DNA from: Sulfuricaulis sp040901545
GTDB taxonomy: Bacteria > Pseudomonadota > Gammaproteobacteria > Acidiferrobacterales > Sulfurifustaceae
Length of the DNA: 64,000 bases
NCBI RefSeq assembly: GCF_040901545.1
Contig: NZ_JBBDYL010000031.1
Span: 70,526 to 134,525, forward strand
Reading direction: 5' to 3'
In this document: one piece after another, positions 34,440 to 41,859 of the stretch
Position numbering within the stretch: position 1 is the first letter of the stretch
How the letters are laid out: each line of letters opens with the position of its first letter
Program-made: the position numbers and the translations under genes
Notes under the pieces: model-generated
Database searches by the model: none
Told to the model about the DNA's origin: nothing
The model's input: the letters and a program-made list of their open reading frames with translations, nothing else

Positions 34440-35426
34440 TTAATCGCTCCACACCAGACGTTCCATGTCGGTGAAATCGTAGCCGCCGAGTAATTGCGCC
34501 AGGCGCTGACACTCCGGTCCTCGCAATTGTTCCAGAAGTTTCCGGAACAGGGCACGGAAATAAACACCCCGGTACAACGCGAAATCGTACGCTTCCCACC
34601 CGATGGGAATAAAATCGAGCCCGAACTCGGTGGCCGCGCTGCGCGCGCCGGGAGCCACGTCCGCCTGTCCCATGGAAATCAGGGAGGATACCTCGCGTTC
34701 TGAATTGGCCCGGGCCGTAACCCGGAGCCGGGAGGGATCGACGTTATGCATCGCGAGCGTCTCGGCGAGAAATCGCTGCGATCCGGCGCCTTCCTGACGC
34801 ATCCCCCAGCGAACCTCGGGCGCGAACAGGCACATGATATCGTCGGTCGGGTTTTTGAATCCGGGCGCCAGAATGAGGCCCTGTTCCCGATAAAATGCCC
34901 GAACCACCACCCAATCGCGGTGCTGCGGGAATTGGGCAATCAGGGCTGGATGCCGCTTTTCGCTTTCCGCGGCCGGTCCCCAATGAATGGCGCAGATATC
35001 TGCGCGATGCCGCGCCAGCAACGACAGACCGAGTTGTGTCCCGGTACAGGTGTAGCTGACCAGCGCGCGCGTCTGAATCTGGTTGGTGAGCAGCATGATG
35101 GCGCGATTGATCAACGGATCGTCGCTTCCCACCAGTACTATCCGGTCGGTGAGCACGCCGCCGTGACTCGATTCCAGCAACCACTGGTCGATGAGGTGGC
35201 GCGGGAACAGCCATTTGCCGGTTATCTTTGTCGCCGGGATATTGCCCTCGCTGGCCAGGGCATAGATTTTTTTCTCGTTCAGATGCAAATAGTCGGCCAC
35301 CTGCCGGACGCTCATGAAGCGCGGCGGTTCTTCGACCGCCGTCTTGGCCGCGCGCGGGGTTTCGTCAACGAGCTTGAGCGCCGGCGAAACGGCGGAGGCC
35401 GATTTGTCCGCGATCGATTGCGTCAT
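34440..35426 (-). CDS. Helix-turn-helix regulator with PBP-like domain, in the moaA-fdhD operon
   Basis: This 328-residue protein has a disordered start (residues 1-35), then an excisionase/MerR-type helix-turn-helix (FMSVRQVADYLHLNEKKIYALASEGNIPATKITGKWLF, about 37-70). A periplasmic-binding-protein-like domain (about 95-325) follows, of the type fused to some MoeA proteins. There is no signal peptide or membrane helix, so it is cytoplasmic. Its ATG overlaps the fdhD stop by four bases, so it is the third gene of moaA-fdhD-regulator. I infer that it senses molybdate, tungstate or a cofactor intermediate. Its DNA target is unknown. Confidence 0.8.
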   Translation of the reverse strand: MTQSIADKSASAVSPALKLVDETPRAAKTAVEEPPRFMSVRQVADYLHLNEKKIYALASEGNIPATKITGKWLFPRHLIDQWLLESSHGGVLTDRIVLVGSDDPLINRAIMLLTNQIQTRALVSYTCTGTQLGLSLLARHRADICAIHWGPAAESEKRHPALIAQFPQHRDWVVVRAFYREQGLILAPGFKNPTDDIMCLFAPEVRWGMRQEGAGSQRFLAETLAMHNVDPSRLRVTARANSEREVSSLISMGQADVAPGARSAATEFGLDFIPIGWEAYDFALYRGVYFRALFRKLLEQLRGPECQRLAQLLGGYDFTDMERLVWSD

Positions 35427-36313
35427 GCGTCGCCTGAAAAGCCGGCCGCCTTGGACTGGGGCGGCATATTTTTGTTTGCCGGCGGTTCATCGAAGACGAT
35501 GTCGTCGGACCCGTGGTAGACCAGGAAATGCCTGCCCTTGGTGCGGGCGATCATGATTATTCCCAGCTCGCGCGCCAGCTCCAGTCCCATGTGGGTGATC
35601 CCCGAGCGTGACAACAGCACCGGTATCCCCATGTGCGCGGCCTTCATGACGATTTCCGAGGTGAGACGGCCCGTGGTGTAGAAGATCTTGTCTTCGCCCG
35701 TGACCCGGTCCAGCCACATCCTCCCCGAGATGGCGTCGGCGGCGTTGTGCCGGCCGACATCCTCGACGAAAATCAGGACTTCATCGGCCCGACACAGCGC
35801 GCAACCGTGTACCGCACCGGCCTGCTTGTAAATTTCGTTGTATTGACTGATGGAGTGCAGCAACTTGTAAATCATCGACTGACGCAGCGTGACCCGCGGC
35901 AGCCTCACATCGTAGAGTTTATCCAGGGTGCAACTGAACACCGTTCCCTGGCCGCAACCGGTGGTCACGGTGCGTTTCGATAATTTCTGTTCCCAATCGA
36001 TGATGCCCTGACCATGGGTGGTTTCGATCAGCACCACCTCCCGGTCCCAGTTCACCTCAACCGATTTGATCTGTTCGATATCCTCGATCAGGCGCTGGTT
36101 CCGCAGATACCCGAGCGAGAGTTCCTCGGGGCGGGTACCCAGCGTCATCAGCGTTACCACTTCACGCCCGTCGACCTTGAGCGTCAGGGGGAATTCCCCG
36201 GCAATGTGCATGTCGCGTTCATGCCCCGATTCATCGACCGCCACGACCGCGTGTGTCGGGGCGAGTCCCGCGTTCGACAGCCGCGGACGATAGGGCGCTA
36301 CTTCATCCGACAT
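35423..36313 (-). CDS. fdhD: Formate dehydrogenase accessory sulfurtransferase FdhD
   Basis: FdhD passes sulfur from IscS to the molybdenum cofactor of formate dehydrogenase. The 296-residue protein shows EFPLTLKVDGREVVTLMTLGTRPEELSLGYL, CALCRADEVLIFVEDVGRHNAADAISG and YTTGRLTSEIVMKAAHMGIPVLLSRSG, all FdhD landmarks. The usual CxxC is present only in part: TTGCGQGTVFS keeps Cys120 but has Gly where E. coli has the second Cys. I use ATG 36313; a GTG at 36322 is also possible. It follows moaA by one base and overlaps the regulator gene. Confidence 0.92.
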   Translation of the reverse strand: MSDEVAPYRPRLSNAGLAPTHAVVAVDESGHERDMHIAGEFPLTLKVDGREVVTLMTLGTRPEELSLGYLRNQRLIEDIEQIKSVEVNWDREVVLIETTHGQGIIDWEQKLSKRTVTTGCGQGTVFSCTLDKLYDVRLPRVTLRQSMIYKLLHSISQYNEIYKQAGAVHGCALCRADEVLIFVEDVGRHNAADAISGRMWLDRVTGEDKIFYTTGRLTSEIVMKAAHMGIPVLLSRSGITHMGLELARELGIIMIARTKGRHFLVYHGSDDIVFDEPPANKNMPPQSKAAGFSGDA

Positions 36314-36314
36314 G

Positions 36315-37337
36315 TCAGCCACCGGTCACGCTCATGTGGCGCAGAATAACGGGCTGTTCCTTCAGGTTGAATTCGTGCCCCTTGGGCTTGATCGCCATGG
36401 CCTCGGCGATAGTCCGCTTGAGGCGATCGAGATCGCGGGGATAACCGCGGACAACGCGGCGTAAATCGACCGAATGTTCCTGACCGAGACACAACAGCAG
36501 GCGGCCTTCGGTCGTCACGCGCACGCGGTTACACGAAGCGCAGAAATTATGGCTGTGGGGGGAAATAAAACCGACCCGGGAGTTCGTTCCGGTGACGCGA
36601 TAGTAACGTGAGGGTCCCCCGGTCGTTTCGGTGGTTGCGATGAGCGTATAGCGCTGCTCCAAATCATGCTTGATTTCATCGCTCGAATAATAGGCCTCGG
36701 CGCGATCGTGTTCGTTGATGATCCCCAGCGGCATTTCCTCGATGAAACTGATGTCCATGCCCCGGTCGATGGCAAAATTGACCAGATCGCACACCTCGTC
36801 GTGGTTACGATTTTTGAGGATCACGGAATTGAGCTTGATTTTTTCAAAACCGGCCGCCTGCGCCGCCGCAATGCCGCGTAAAACCTTGTTCAGATCTCCC
36901 ACGCGCGTGATTTGGCGGAAGCGTTCAGGATCGAGGCTGTCCAGGCTGATATTGATACGCCGCACGCCGGCGGCGCGCAGCCCGGTCGCCATTCTTTCCA
37001 GCTGGGAGCCGTTGGTGGTAAGCACCATCTCGCGCAGTTGCGGTAACTGGCCGATTTCGCGGAACAGCCAAATTACGTTTTCCCGCACCAGCGGCTCACC
37101 ACCCGTCAGCCGGATCTTGTACACGCCCAGTTCCGAGAAGGCGCGGGCGATAAAGGCGATTTCTTCCAGTGTCAGAATCTGGGCGCGAGGCAAAAAAGTC
37201 ATCTTTTCGCTCATGCAGTACACACAGCGAAAATCGCAGCGATCCGTGACCGAAAGGCGTACATACGTTACGCTGCGGCCGAATCGATCGATAAGCATTG
37301 GCGTAGTCTGAGGTGTGGTAATGGGAGCTCCGTTCAC
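36315..37337 (-). CDS. moaA: GTP 3',8-cyclase MoaA
   Basis: MoaA is the radical-SAM enzyme for the first step of molybdopterin synthesis from GTP. The 340-residue protein has the CxxxCxxC cluster motif in TDRCDFRCVYCMSE, the SAM-binding TGGEPLVRENV, and the second cluster in FCASCNRVRVT plus a cysteine about 14 residues on. It ends in GG, as MoaA should. GTG 37337 has AAGGA 9 bases upstream. It leads the operon moaA-fdhD-regulator, and a -24/-12 promoter lies about 70-85 bases before the start codon. Confidence 0.94.
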   Translation of the reverse strand: MNGAPITTPQTTPMLIDRFGRSVTYVRLSVTDRCDFRCVYCMSEKMTFLPRAQILTLEEIAFIARAFSELGVYKIRLTGGEPLVRENVIWLFREIGQLPQLREMVLTTNGSQLERMATGLRAAGVRRINISLDSLDPERFRQITRVGDLNKVLRGIAAAQAAGFEKIKLNSVILKNRNHDEVCDLVNFAIDRGMDISFIEEMPLGIINEHDRAEAYYSSDEIKHDLEQRYTLIATTETTGGPSRYYRVTGTNSRVGFISPHSHNFCASCNRVRVTTEGRLLLCLGQEHSVDLRRVVRGYPRDLDRLKRTIAEAMAIKPKGHEFNLKEQPVILRHMSVTGG

Positions 37338-37418
37338 GTTTTGTGTTCCTTCTAGAGCCTATGAGTAACTGCTTTCCCTGATGTCGCGCGTTTGTTGTTA
37401 TACGCCGAATGGTTGAAC

Positions 37419-37434
37419 TGCAAGAAACATACCT
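37419..37434 (-). promoter_or_regulatory. Sigma-54 (-24/-12) promoter for moaA-fdhD-regulator
   Basis: Read on the minus strand this is AGGTATGTTTCTTGCA: GG, TATG and TTGCA match the consensus with ten bases between GG and GC; only the leading T is missing. The predicted start is near 37408, leaving a 71-base leader before moaA. It is back to back with the plus-strand promoter at 37641-37656. Confidence 0.65.
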
Positions 37435-37531
37435 TAGTAATTTACGTGAATGTGATTTCGGCGCCAAGTGAAGAATTTGCTGTTATTTAGCAGGCTTGGA
37501 ATCAGTAGCCTTTTATTACCCTGCCCCTATC

Positions 37532-37578
37532 TGGGACAAATTGATCCAATCCATGTGAATCTGGTTAATTTTGTACCA
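37532..37578. promoter_or_regulatory. Two 17-bp palindromic sites between the divergent sigma-54 promoters (candidate activator sites)
   Basis: TGGGACAAATTGATCCA (37532-37548) and TGGTTAATTTTGTACCA (37562-37578) are each imperfect palindromes with TGG and CCA ends, and share A and TTG at the same positions. They start exactly 30 bp apart, close to three helical turns. Their centres lie 127 and 97 bp upstream of the predicted DUF3305 start, and 132 and 162 bp upstream of the moaA start. This geometry is usual for dimers or hexamers of a sigma-54 activator serving both directions. Confidence 0.55.
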
Positions 37579-37600
37579 GTTCGTCTCCTGCTTGAAGTTT

Positions 37601-37614
37601 CAATTGTACAATTG
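37601..37614. promoter_or_regulatory. Perfect 14-bp palindrome
   Basis: CAATTGTACAATTG is fully self-complementary and sits about 60 bp before the predicted plus-strand start and 27 bp before the -24 element. It could be an additional operator for a different regulator, such as the HTH-PBP protein encoded nearby. Confidence 0.4.
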
Positions 37615-37640
37615 CCCGCACCTTTCCTGTTAATATCGTG

Positions 37641-37656
37641 TGGTATGCATATTGCA
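37641..37656 (+). promoter_or_regulatory. Sigma-54 (-24/-12) promoter for the DUF3305-DUF3306-ferredoxin operon
   Basis: TGGTATGCATATTGCA fits TGGYAYG-N4-TTGCA completely, with exact spacing. The start would be near 37667, giving a 55-base leader before the DUF3305 ATG. Confidence 0.75.
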
Positions 37657-37721
37657 AATCAGCTGGACAGGTTTCCAGCCGAATCCGCATCCTAACGGAC
37701 CGGTTGGCTCTGGGGCGATCG

Positions 37722-38234
37722 ATGGCTAAATCAAAGAGCATGGCGGAGAATGCGATCACCGACTCTTTCCCCGTCTCCATTATCATGGAACGCAGCGAAG
37801 TGCGACACCGGGATATTACATTCCCGCAATGGAAGGTTGTCGGGTTTGTCGCCGGCGAGCATATTGTCCGGGACGATCGCCATTGCACGGTCATCCATTC
37901 AAGCGCTGGCCGTGAACAGTATTTGTGGACCGGTTATACCGTAAGGCTCTATAAAGACAGCGCCGAGAGTTATTGGTACAACCTGGTTGGCGCCAATCCG
38001 TATCTCTTTGTTCTCTGCCGGGAGCATGATGAGTACGGGATGGCGCCATTTATCGTGAGCGCGAATTACGATGAGGCCAACGCGTTTATGGAGGTAAGTG
38101 GAACGGTGTTCTCCGCCCCGATTCCGCCGGTGATCTATCAATGGCTGGAACGCTATGTGGTTGAAAACTACCAGCCCCAGGAACCGAAAAAACGCCGCCG
38201 CGCGAACTGGACGAAGGAAGGGGAAAGTGGCTAA
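37722..38234 (+). CDS. DUF3305 domain protein, formate dehydrogenase-associated
   Basis: This 170-residue cytoplasmic protein shows FPVSIIMERSEVRHRDITFPQWKVVGFVAG at its start and later WTGYTVRLYKDSAESYWYNLVGANPYLFVLCRE, which mark DUF3305. The family is found almost only next to formate dehydrogenase genes; its biochemical role is not known. I use ATG 37722, preceded by GGGG, because the sequence upstream in frame lacks similarity. It opens the operon and overlaps DUF3306 by eight bases. Confidence 0.85.
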   Translation: MAKSKSMAENAITDSFPVSIIMERSEVRHRDITFPQWKVVGFVAGEHIVRDDRHCTVIHSSAGREQYLWTGYTVRLYKDSAESYWYNLVGANPYLFVLCREHDEYGMAPFIVSANYDEANAFMEVSGTVFSAPIPPVIYQWLERYVVENYQPQEPKKRRRANWTKEGESG

Positions 38235-38859
38235 GGCAAAGGACCGGCGTCGAAACGCCAACGCCGGTGAAAACACTGTTCGGCAAACCGAGTCGCTCCC
38301 GAAAAGCGGGTTGGCGCGCTGGTCGCGCCGCAAAGCCATGGTCCGTGGTCGGCAAAAATCTGCCTCGGTTCCGCGCCGGATCGAAGCAGATACGGCACGC
38401 ACCGCCGCGGCGAGCGCGTTGTCGCTGTCCGAAAAGACCGATGCCGATATGCCAGCAATAGACTCGCTTAAGGAGGACAGTGACTTTGCCGCGTTTCTAT
38501 CGCCCAAGGTGAGCGAAAAACTGCGTCGGATGGCCATGAGAAAACTGTTTCATTTGCCGCAATATAACTTTCGCGACGAGTTGGATTTTTGCAACGGGGA
38601 TTTTAGGAATTTCACGCCCCTGGGCGATATTATTACCGCGGACATGCGCCACCATATGGAGCGCGAGCTCATTGCCCTAAAGGAACGTTTGACGTCAGAG
38701 ACCGATGACAAGCGTGTAACCGAAAAAACATCGGATGCGGCGGCGAGCGAAACACCCGTCAGCGAATCTAACCATGCTGCAGCACTTCCGAAAGAATCAG
38801 TTGATGAGCCGACGCCAAAGACCCAGACGTCGACAATGGACAAAACCAAGAAAGGTTGA
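38227..38859 (+). CDS. DUF3306 domain protein, formate dehydrogenase-associated
   Basis: This 210-residue protein starts at GTG 38227 with a strong GAAGGGG-type site inside the end of the DUF3305 gene. The N-terminal third is very basic (about residues 1-50, including SGLARWSRRKAMVR), the middle holds the conserved MRKLFHLPQYNFRDELDFCNGDF, and the last 50 residues are acidic and disordered. DUF3306 normally accompanies DUF3305 in formate dehydrogenase loci. Its function is unknown. Confidence 0.82.
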   Translation: MAKAKDRRRNANAGENTVRQTESLPKSGLARWSRRKAMVRGRQKSASVPRRIEADTARTAAASALSLSEKTDADMPAIDSLKEDSDFAAFLSPKVSEKLRRMAMRKLFHLPQYNFRDELDFCNGDFRNFTPLGDIITADMRHHMERELIALKERLTSETDDKRVTEKTSDAAASETPVSESNHAAALPKESVDEPTPKTQTSTMDKTKKG

Positions 38860-38864
38860 AGACG

Positions 38865-40631
38865 ATGAGCGAACCAGCCACCGCCGTTGAATCTATCCCG
38901 CGAACTGCCGATTTGCTGACAGCGACAACAGCGAACGGTCGTGCGCGCGCGGCGGCGTTATCGGCGAATCTGATAGCCGAGCGCACGCCGGTATCGCTGG
39001 TGTCTTATAAATCAACAGGCCATCTCCTGGTCATCGGGGAAATAAAGGATTCGATCCCACTGATAAAACGTCTGCCAACTGAGGTACGCTGCACTTTGCT
39101 TGTCTACAGTAATGCCCATAAATTCCATGCCAGTAAATCACCCTCGAAAAACACCAAGACGGGCAGCAAAGGTCCGCTTCATGTAGGTGAAATAGATGGT
39201 GTAAGCGTGGTCACGGGAATACTAACGGCTCTGCACGGCAGTCTCGGCCAATTTACCGTGCTCGTGTCAGGTGAAGAAGGCGACGTCAACCTGGCTGAAC
39301 TAGTACTCAGAACGCATAAGGCTTTTGATTTGGTCCTGGATTTGACTTCACCCGCGCATATCGGGAGTGAAATTCCGCCATTCGGCTACTATGCGCCCGG
39401 AAATGATGCGGCGGCGCTGGAACGGGCATTGCGCGAAATTCCGGACATGGTGGGTGAGTTCGAGAAACCCAAATATTTTCATTACAACCCTGATATTTGC
39501 GCGCACGGAGCCAGCGGTATCAAGGGTTGTCAGCGGTGTCTCGAGGCATGCCCGACCCTGGCAATCACGTCCATAGGCGACAAAATTTCCGTGGATCCTT
39601 ATCTCTGTCAGGGGGGTGGCAGTTGTGCCAGCGCCTGTCCGACCGGTGCCATCACCTATGTTTATCCCAGCCCCGGCGACTTGCTGGACGGAGTTAGAAC
39701 GGTCCTCAAGTACTATCGAAACGAGAGTGGGCGGCAACCGGTTGTATTGTTTTACGACGCCGGAATCGGCCGCCAAAGTTTTGAGCGCATGGCGGCCCAA
39801 TTGCCCGAATACATCATTCCCTTCGAGGTGGAAGAAGTTGGCTCGCTGGGCATGGATACCTGGCTTACGACTCTGGCCTACGGCGCCAGCGCTGTCAGAG
39901 TTCTGATGACGACCGCGATTACGCCTGCGGTCCGGCAGGAATTGGAAAACCAGGCGAAATATGCCGGCAGCATTCTTTCCGGAATGGGATATGCCAGTGA
40001 GTGTCTGCAGCTGATTCAGACCAATGATGATTTTGCACCCCCCGTGGCGCTTATTGACCCGCCGCAAGCGGAAATTAAACCGGCAAATTTTGCCGCGTTG
40101 AATGAGAAACGCACCATGATCCGAATGGCGGTGGACCATCTGTATGATCAGGCGCCCAAGCGCAAGCCGTATACGGCGTTGCCGGATGGGGCGCCATTCG
40201 GACAGATTATGGTCGACCGCAAAGGTTGCACGCTCTGTCTCTCGTGTGTCTCCGTCTGCCCCTCATCCGCGTTGACTGATGGCGGAGAACTGCCCCAGCT
40301 CAATTTTACGGAATGGAATTGTGTTCAATGCGGACTGTGCGAAACCGCCTGTCCGGAGCAGGTCATCACCCGTGCTGCGCGTTTTGTCTACGACCCCGAT
40401 ATCAGGCGGACATCGCGAATACTGAATGAGGACAAGGTATTCTGCTGCGTCTCCTGTGGCAAACCGTTTGCCACCCAACGGTTGATGGATCGCATGAGCG
40501 AAAAGCTCGCCGGACACTGGATGTTTCAGACGAATGACGCGAAGCGACGGATCCAGATGTGCGACGATTGCCGGGTCAAGGATATGTTTATGCAAGCGGG
40601 AGGGATGGATCATGTCTACAAGAAGCCATAG
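38865..40631 (+). CDS. Multi-cluster 4Fe-4S ferredoxin-like protein of the formate dehydrogenase island
   Basis: This 588-residue cytoplasmic protein has at least four cysteine sets of the 4Fe-4S type. One pair lies near residues 210-260 (GCQRCLEACPTLAI and CQGGGSCASACPTGAI) and a second pair near 450-500 (GCTLCLSCVSVCPSSAL and CVQCGLCETACPEQVI). Two further CxxC groups near the C-terminus (CCVSCGKPF and CDDCRV) could bind zinc or another cluster. No membrane helix or Tat signal is present. I use ATG 38865 with AAGG upstream. It may pass electrons to or from formate dehydrogenase maturation steps or a quinone/NAD module; the precise role is unknown. Confidence 0.83.
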   Translation: MSEPATAVESIPRTADLLTATTANGRARAAALSANLIAERTPVSLVSYKSTGHLLVIGEIKDSIPLIKRLPTEVRCTLLVYSNAHKFHASKSPSKNTKTGSKGPLHVGEIDGVSVVTGILTALHGSLGQFTVLVSGEEGDVNLAELVLRTHKAFDLVLDLTSPAHIGSEIPPFGYYAPGNDAAALERALREIPDMVGEFEKPKYFHYNPDICAHGASGIKGCQRCLEACPTLAITSIGDKISVDPYLCQGGGSCASACPTGAITYVYPSPGDLLDGVRTVLKYYRNESGRQPVVLFYDAGIGRQSFERMAAQLPEYIIPFEVEEVGSLGMDTWLTTLAYGASAVRVLMTTAITPAVRQELENQAKYAGSILSGMGYASECLQLIQTNDDFAPPVALIDPPQAEIKPANFAALNEKRTMIRMAVDHLYDQAPKRKPYTALPDGAPFGQIMVDRKGCTLCLSCVSVCPSSALTDGGELPQLNFTEWNCVQCGLCETACPEQVITRAARFVYDPDIRRTSRILNEDKVFCCVSCGKPFATQRLMDRMSEKLAGHWMFQTNDAKRRIQMCDDCRVKDMFMQAGGMDHVYKKP

Positions 40632-40669
40632 CCCAATCATCGGGTGTATACGTCATAATGTTGCACCGT

Positions 40670-40686
40670 GGGACATTTTGTCCGGT
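40670..40686. promoter_or_regulatory. 17-bp palindromic site upstream of the torD-fdh promoter (candidate activator site)
   Basis: TGGGACATTTTGTCCGG contains the inner palindrome GGACA-TTT-TGTCC and shares its first seven bases, plus TTG at positions 10-12, with TGGGACAAATTGATCCA at 37532. It also shares 11 of 17 positions with the 37562 site. Its centre lies about 115 bp before the predicted start at 40793. Confidence 0.55.
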
Positions 40687-40766
40687 AGAACCCCAACAGC
40701 ACTGTCAAATAATAGATTGTTACTTCAGTATTCATCCGTAATTTCCGTACTTTTTCTCAACGCGCT

Positions 40767-40782
40767 TGGCCTGTTTCTTGCT
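40767..40782 (+). promoter_or_regulatory. Sigma-54 (-24/-12) promoter for torD-like-fdhABC
   Basis: TGGCCTGTTTCTTGCT matches TGGCACG-N4-TTGCW except at two positions, with exact spacing. The start near 40793 lies 40 bases before the TorD-like ATG. A second promoter inside the island lets the structural genes be expressed apart from the DUF3305 operon. Confidence 0.65.
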
Positions 40783-40832
40783 AAGTCACGTGTGCCCGAG
40801 CACGTAAGTATCTGGCAAGGCGGAGATTGGTG

Positions 40833-41483
40833 ATGGAAACCGATCAGCTATCGCCGGAAAGCGTGAATCAGAACAGCGGTCGGATGGATGGCTTTTCTAT
40901 CGATGTTCTCAGGGCCAATACTTACCGGCTGCTGGCCAGGTTACTGGCCGCACCGGTAACCGGGGATCTGCTGGATTCTCTGCAGAAGATCGGAGGTACC
41001 GGAATTGGTGATGCAGATGCCGGGACCGGGATGGCCCAGGCGTGGCAGACGCTAAAAATCGCCAGTGAGCGTGCCACGATTGAAGCTATAGACGATGAGT
41101 ATCACGATTTGTTTATCGGTATCGGGCGTGGTGAACTGGTGCCGTACGGGTCGTGGTACCTGACCGGTTTCATGATGGATCGGCCGCTTGCCCTGCTACG
41201 AAGAGATCTGGCTGAACTGGGCATAGAGCGACAACAGGAAGTATGCGAGCCGGAAGACCATGTCAGCGCGCTGTGCGAGACGATGAGTCTGATAATAGAA
41301 AATAGCAAGGAGATACCACTGGAGATTCAACAAAAATTTTTCCTCAACCATCTTGAAACATGGATGGGAAAATTTTTTACTGATTTACAAAAGGCAAAAT
41401 CAGCGCGATACTACTCCGCCATAGGTCTGCTTGGTGAGCAGTTCATAAAAGTCGAGAAAAAATATTTCGGCATGACCATGTGA
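40833..41483 (+). CDS. TorD/DmsD-family molybdoenzyme chaperone
   Basis: This 216-residue all-helical protein fits the TorD family, with DEYHDLFIGIGRGELVPYGSWYLTG and the EPxDH motif in CEPEDHVSALCE. Such proteins bind the Tat signal of a molybdoenzyme precursor and hold it open until the cofactor is inserted. Here the client should be FdhA, two genes downstream. CGGAG lies 7 bases before ATG 40833. A candidate sigma-54 promoter directly precedes it. Confidence 0.88.
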   Translation: METDQLSPESVNQNSGRMDGFSIDVLRANTYRLLARLLAAPVTGDLLDSLQKIGGTGIGDADAGTGMAQAWQTLKIASERATIEAIDDEYHDLFIGIGRGELVPYGSWYLTGFMMDRPLALLRRDLAELGIERQQEVCEPEDHVSALCETMSLIIENSKEIPLEIQQKFFLNHLETWMGKFFTDLQKAKSARYYSAIGLLGEQFIKVEKKYFGMTM

Positions 41484-41557
41484 ATGAGGGTGATGCTTTT
41501 CAGCTTAAAACATTTTTGAATTTTAATATTCTGGCGAACTCGAAGGAGACGACCAAC

Positions 41558-41776
41558 ATGAGCAAGAAAACCAAGTCCGTAAAACACAGCCGCCGTGATT
41601 TTCTGCTGAAAGGCATGGTCGCCATCGGCGGTGCCGCGACACTCTCCGCGGTTGGCAGTGCCGGTGCGGTGGGAAAACCGGACGCCAAGCCAACGGCAGC
41701 GGCAGCAACTGAAACGGCCAAGGGATACCAGGAAACGGCGCACATTCGCGAGTACTACGAAAGGGCCAGATTCTAA
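41558..41776 (+). CDS. Formate dehydrogenase region Tat-target small protein
   Basis: This 72-residue protein is little more than a Tat signal (HSRRDFLLKGMVAIGGAATLSAVG) and a short tail that ends TAHIREYYERARF. That tail is the hallmark of the small Tat-target proteins found just before fdhA. AAGGAG lies 10 bases before ATG 41558. It may escort or form a small subunit of the exported complex; the role is not established. Confidence 0.9.
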   Translation: MSKKTKSVKHSRRDFLLKGMVAIGGAATLSAVGSAGAVGKPDAKPTAAAATETAKGYQETAHIREYYERARF

Positions 41777-41859
41777 AAAATAACGGGAAGTCGAGCTAAC
41801 AAATACTAAATGTACTGATACTGACCGACGTCAGTGAACACAAAATAGGAGATTGAGCG

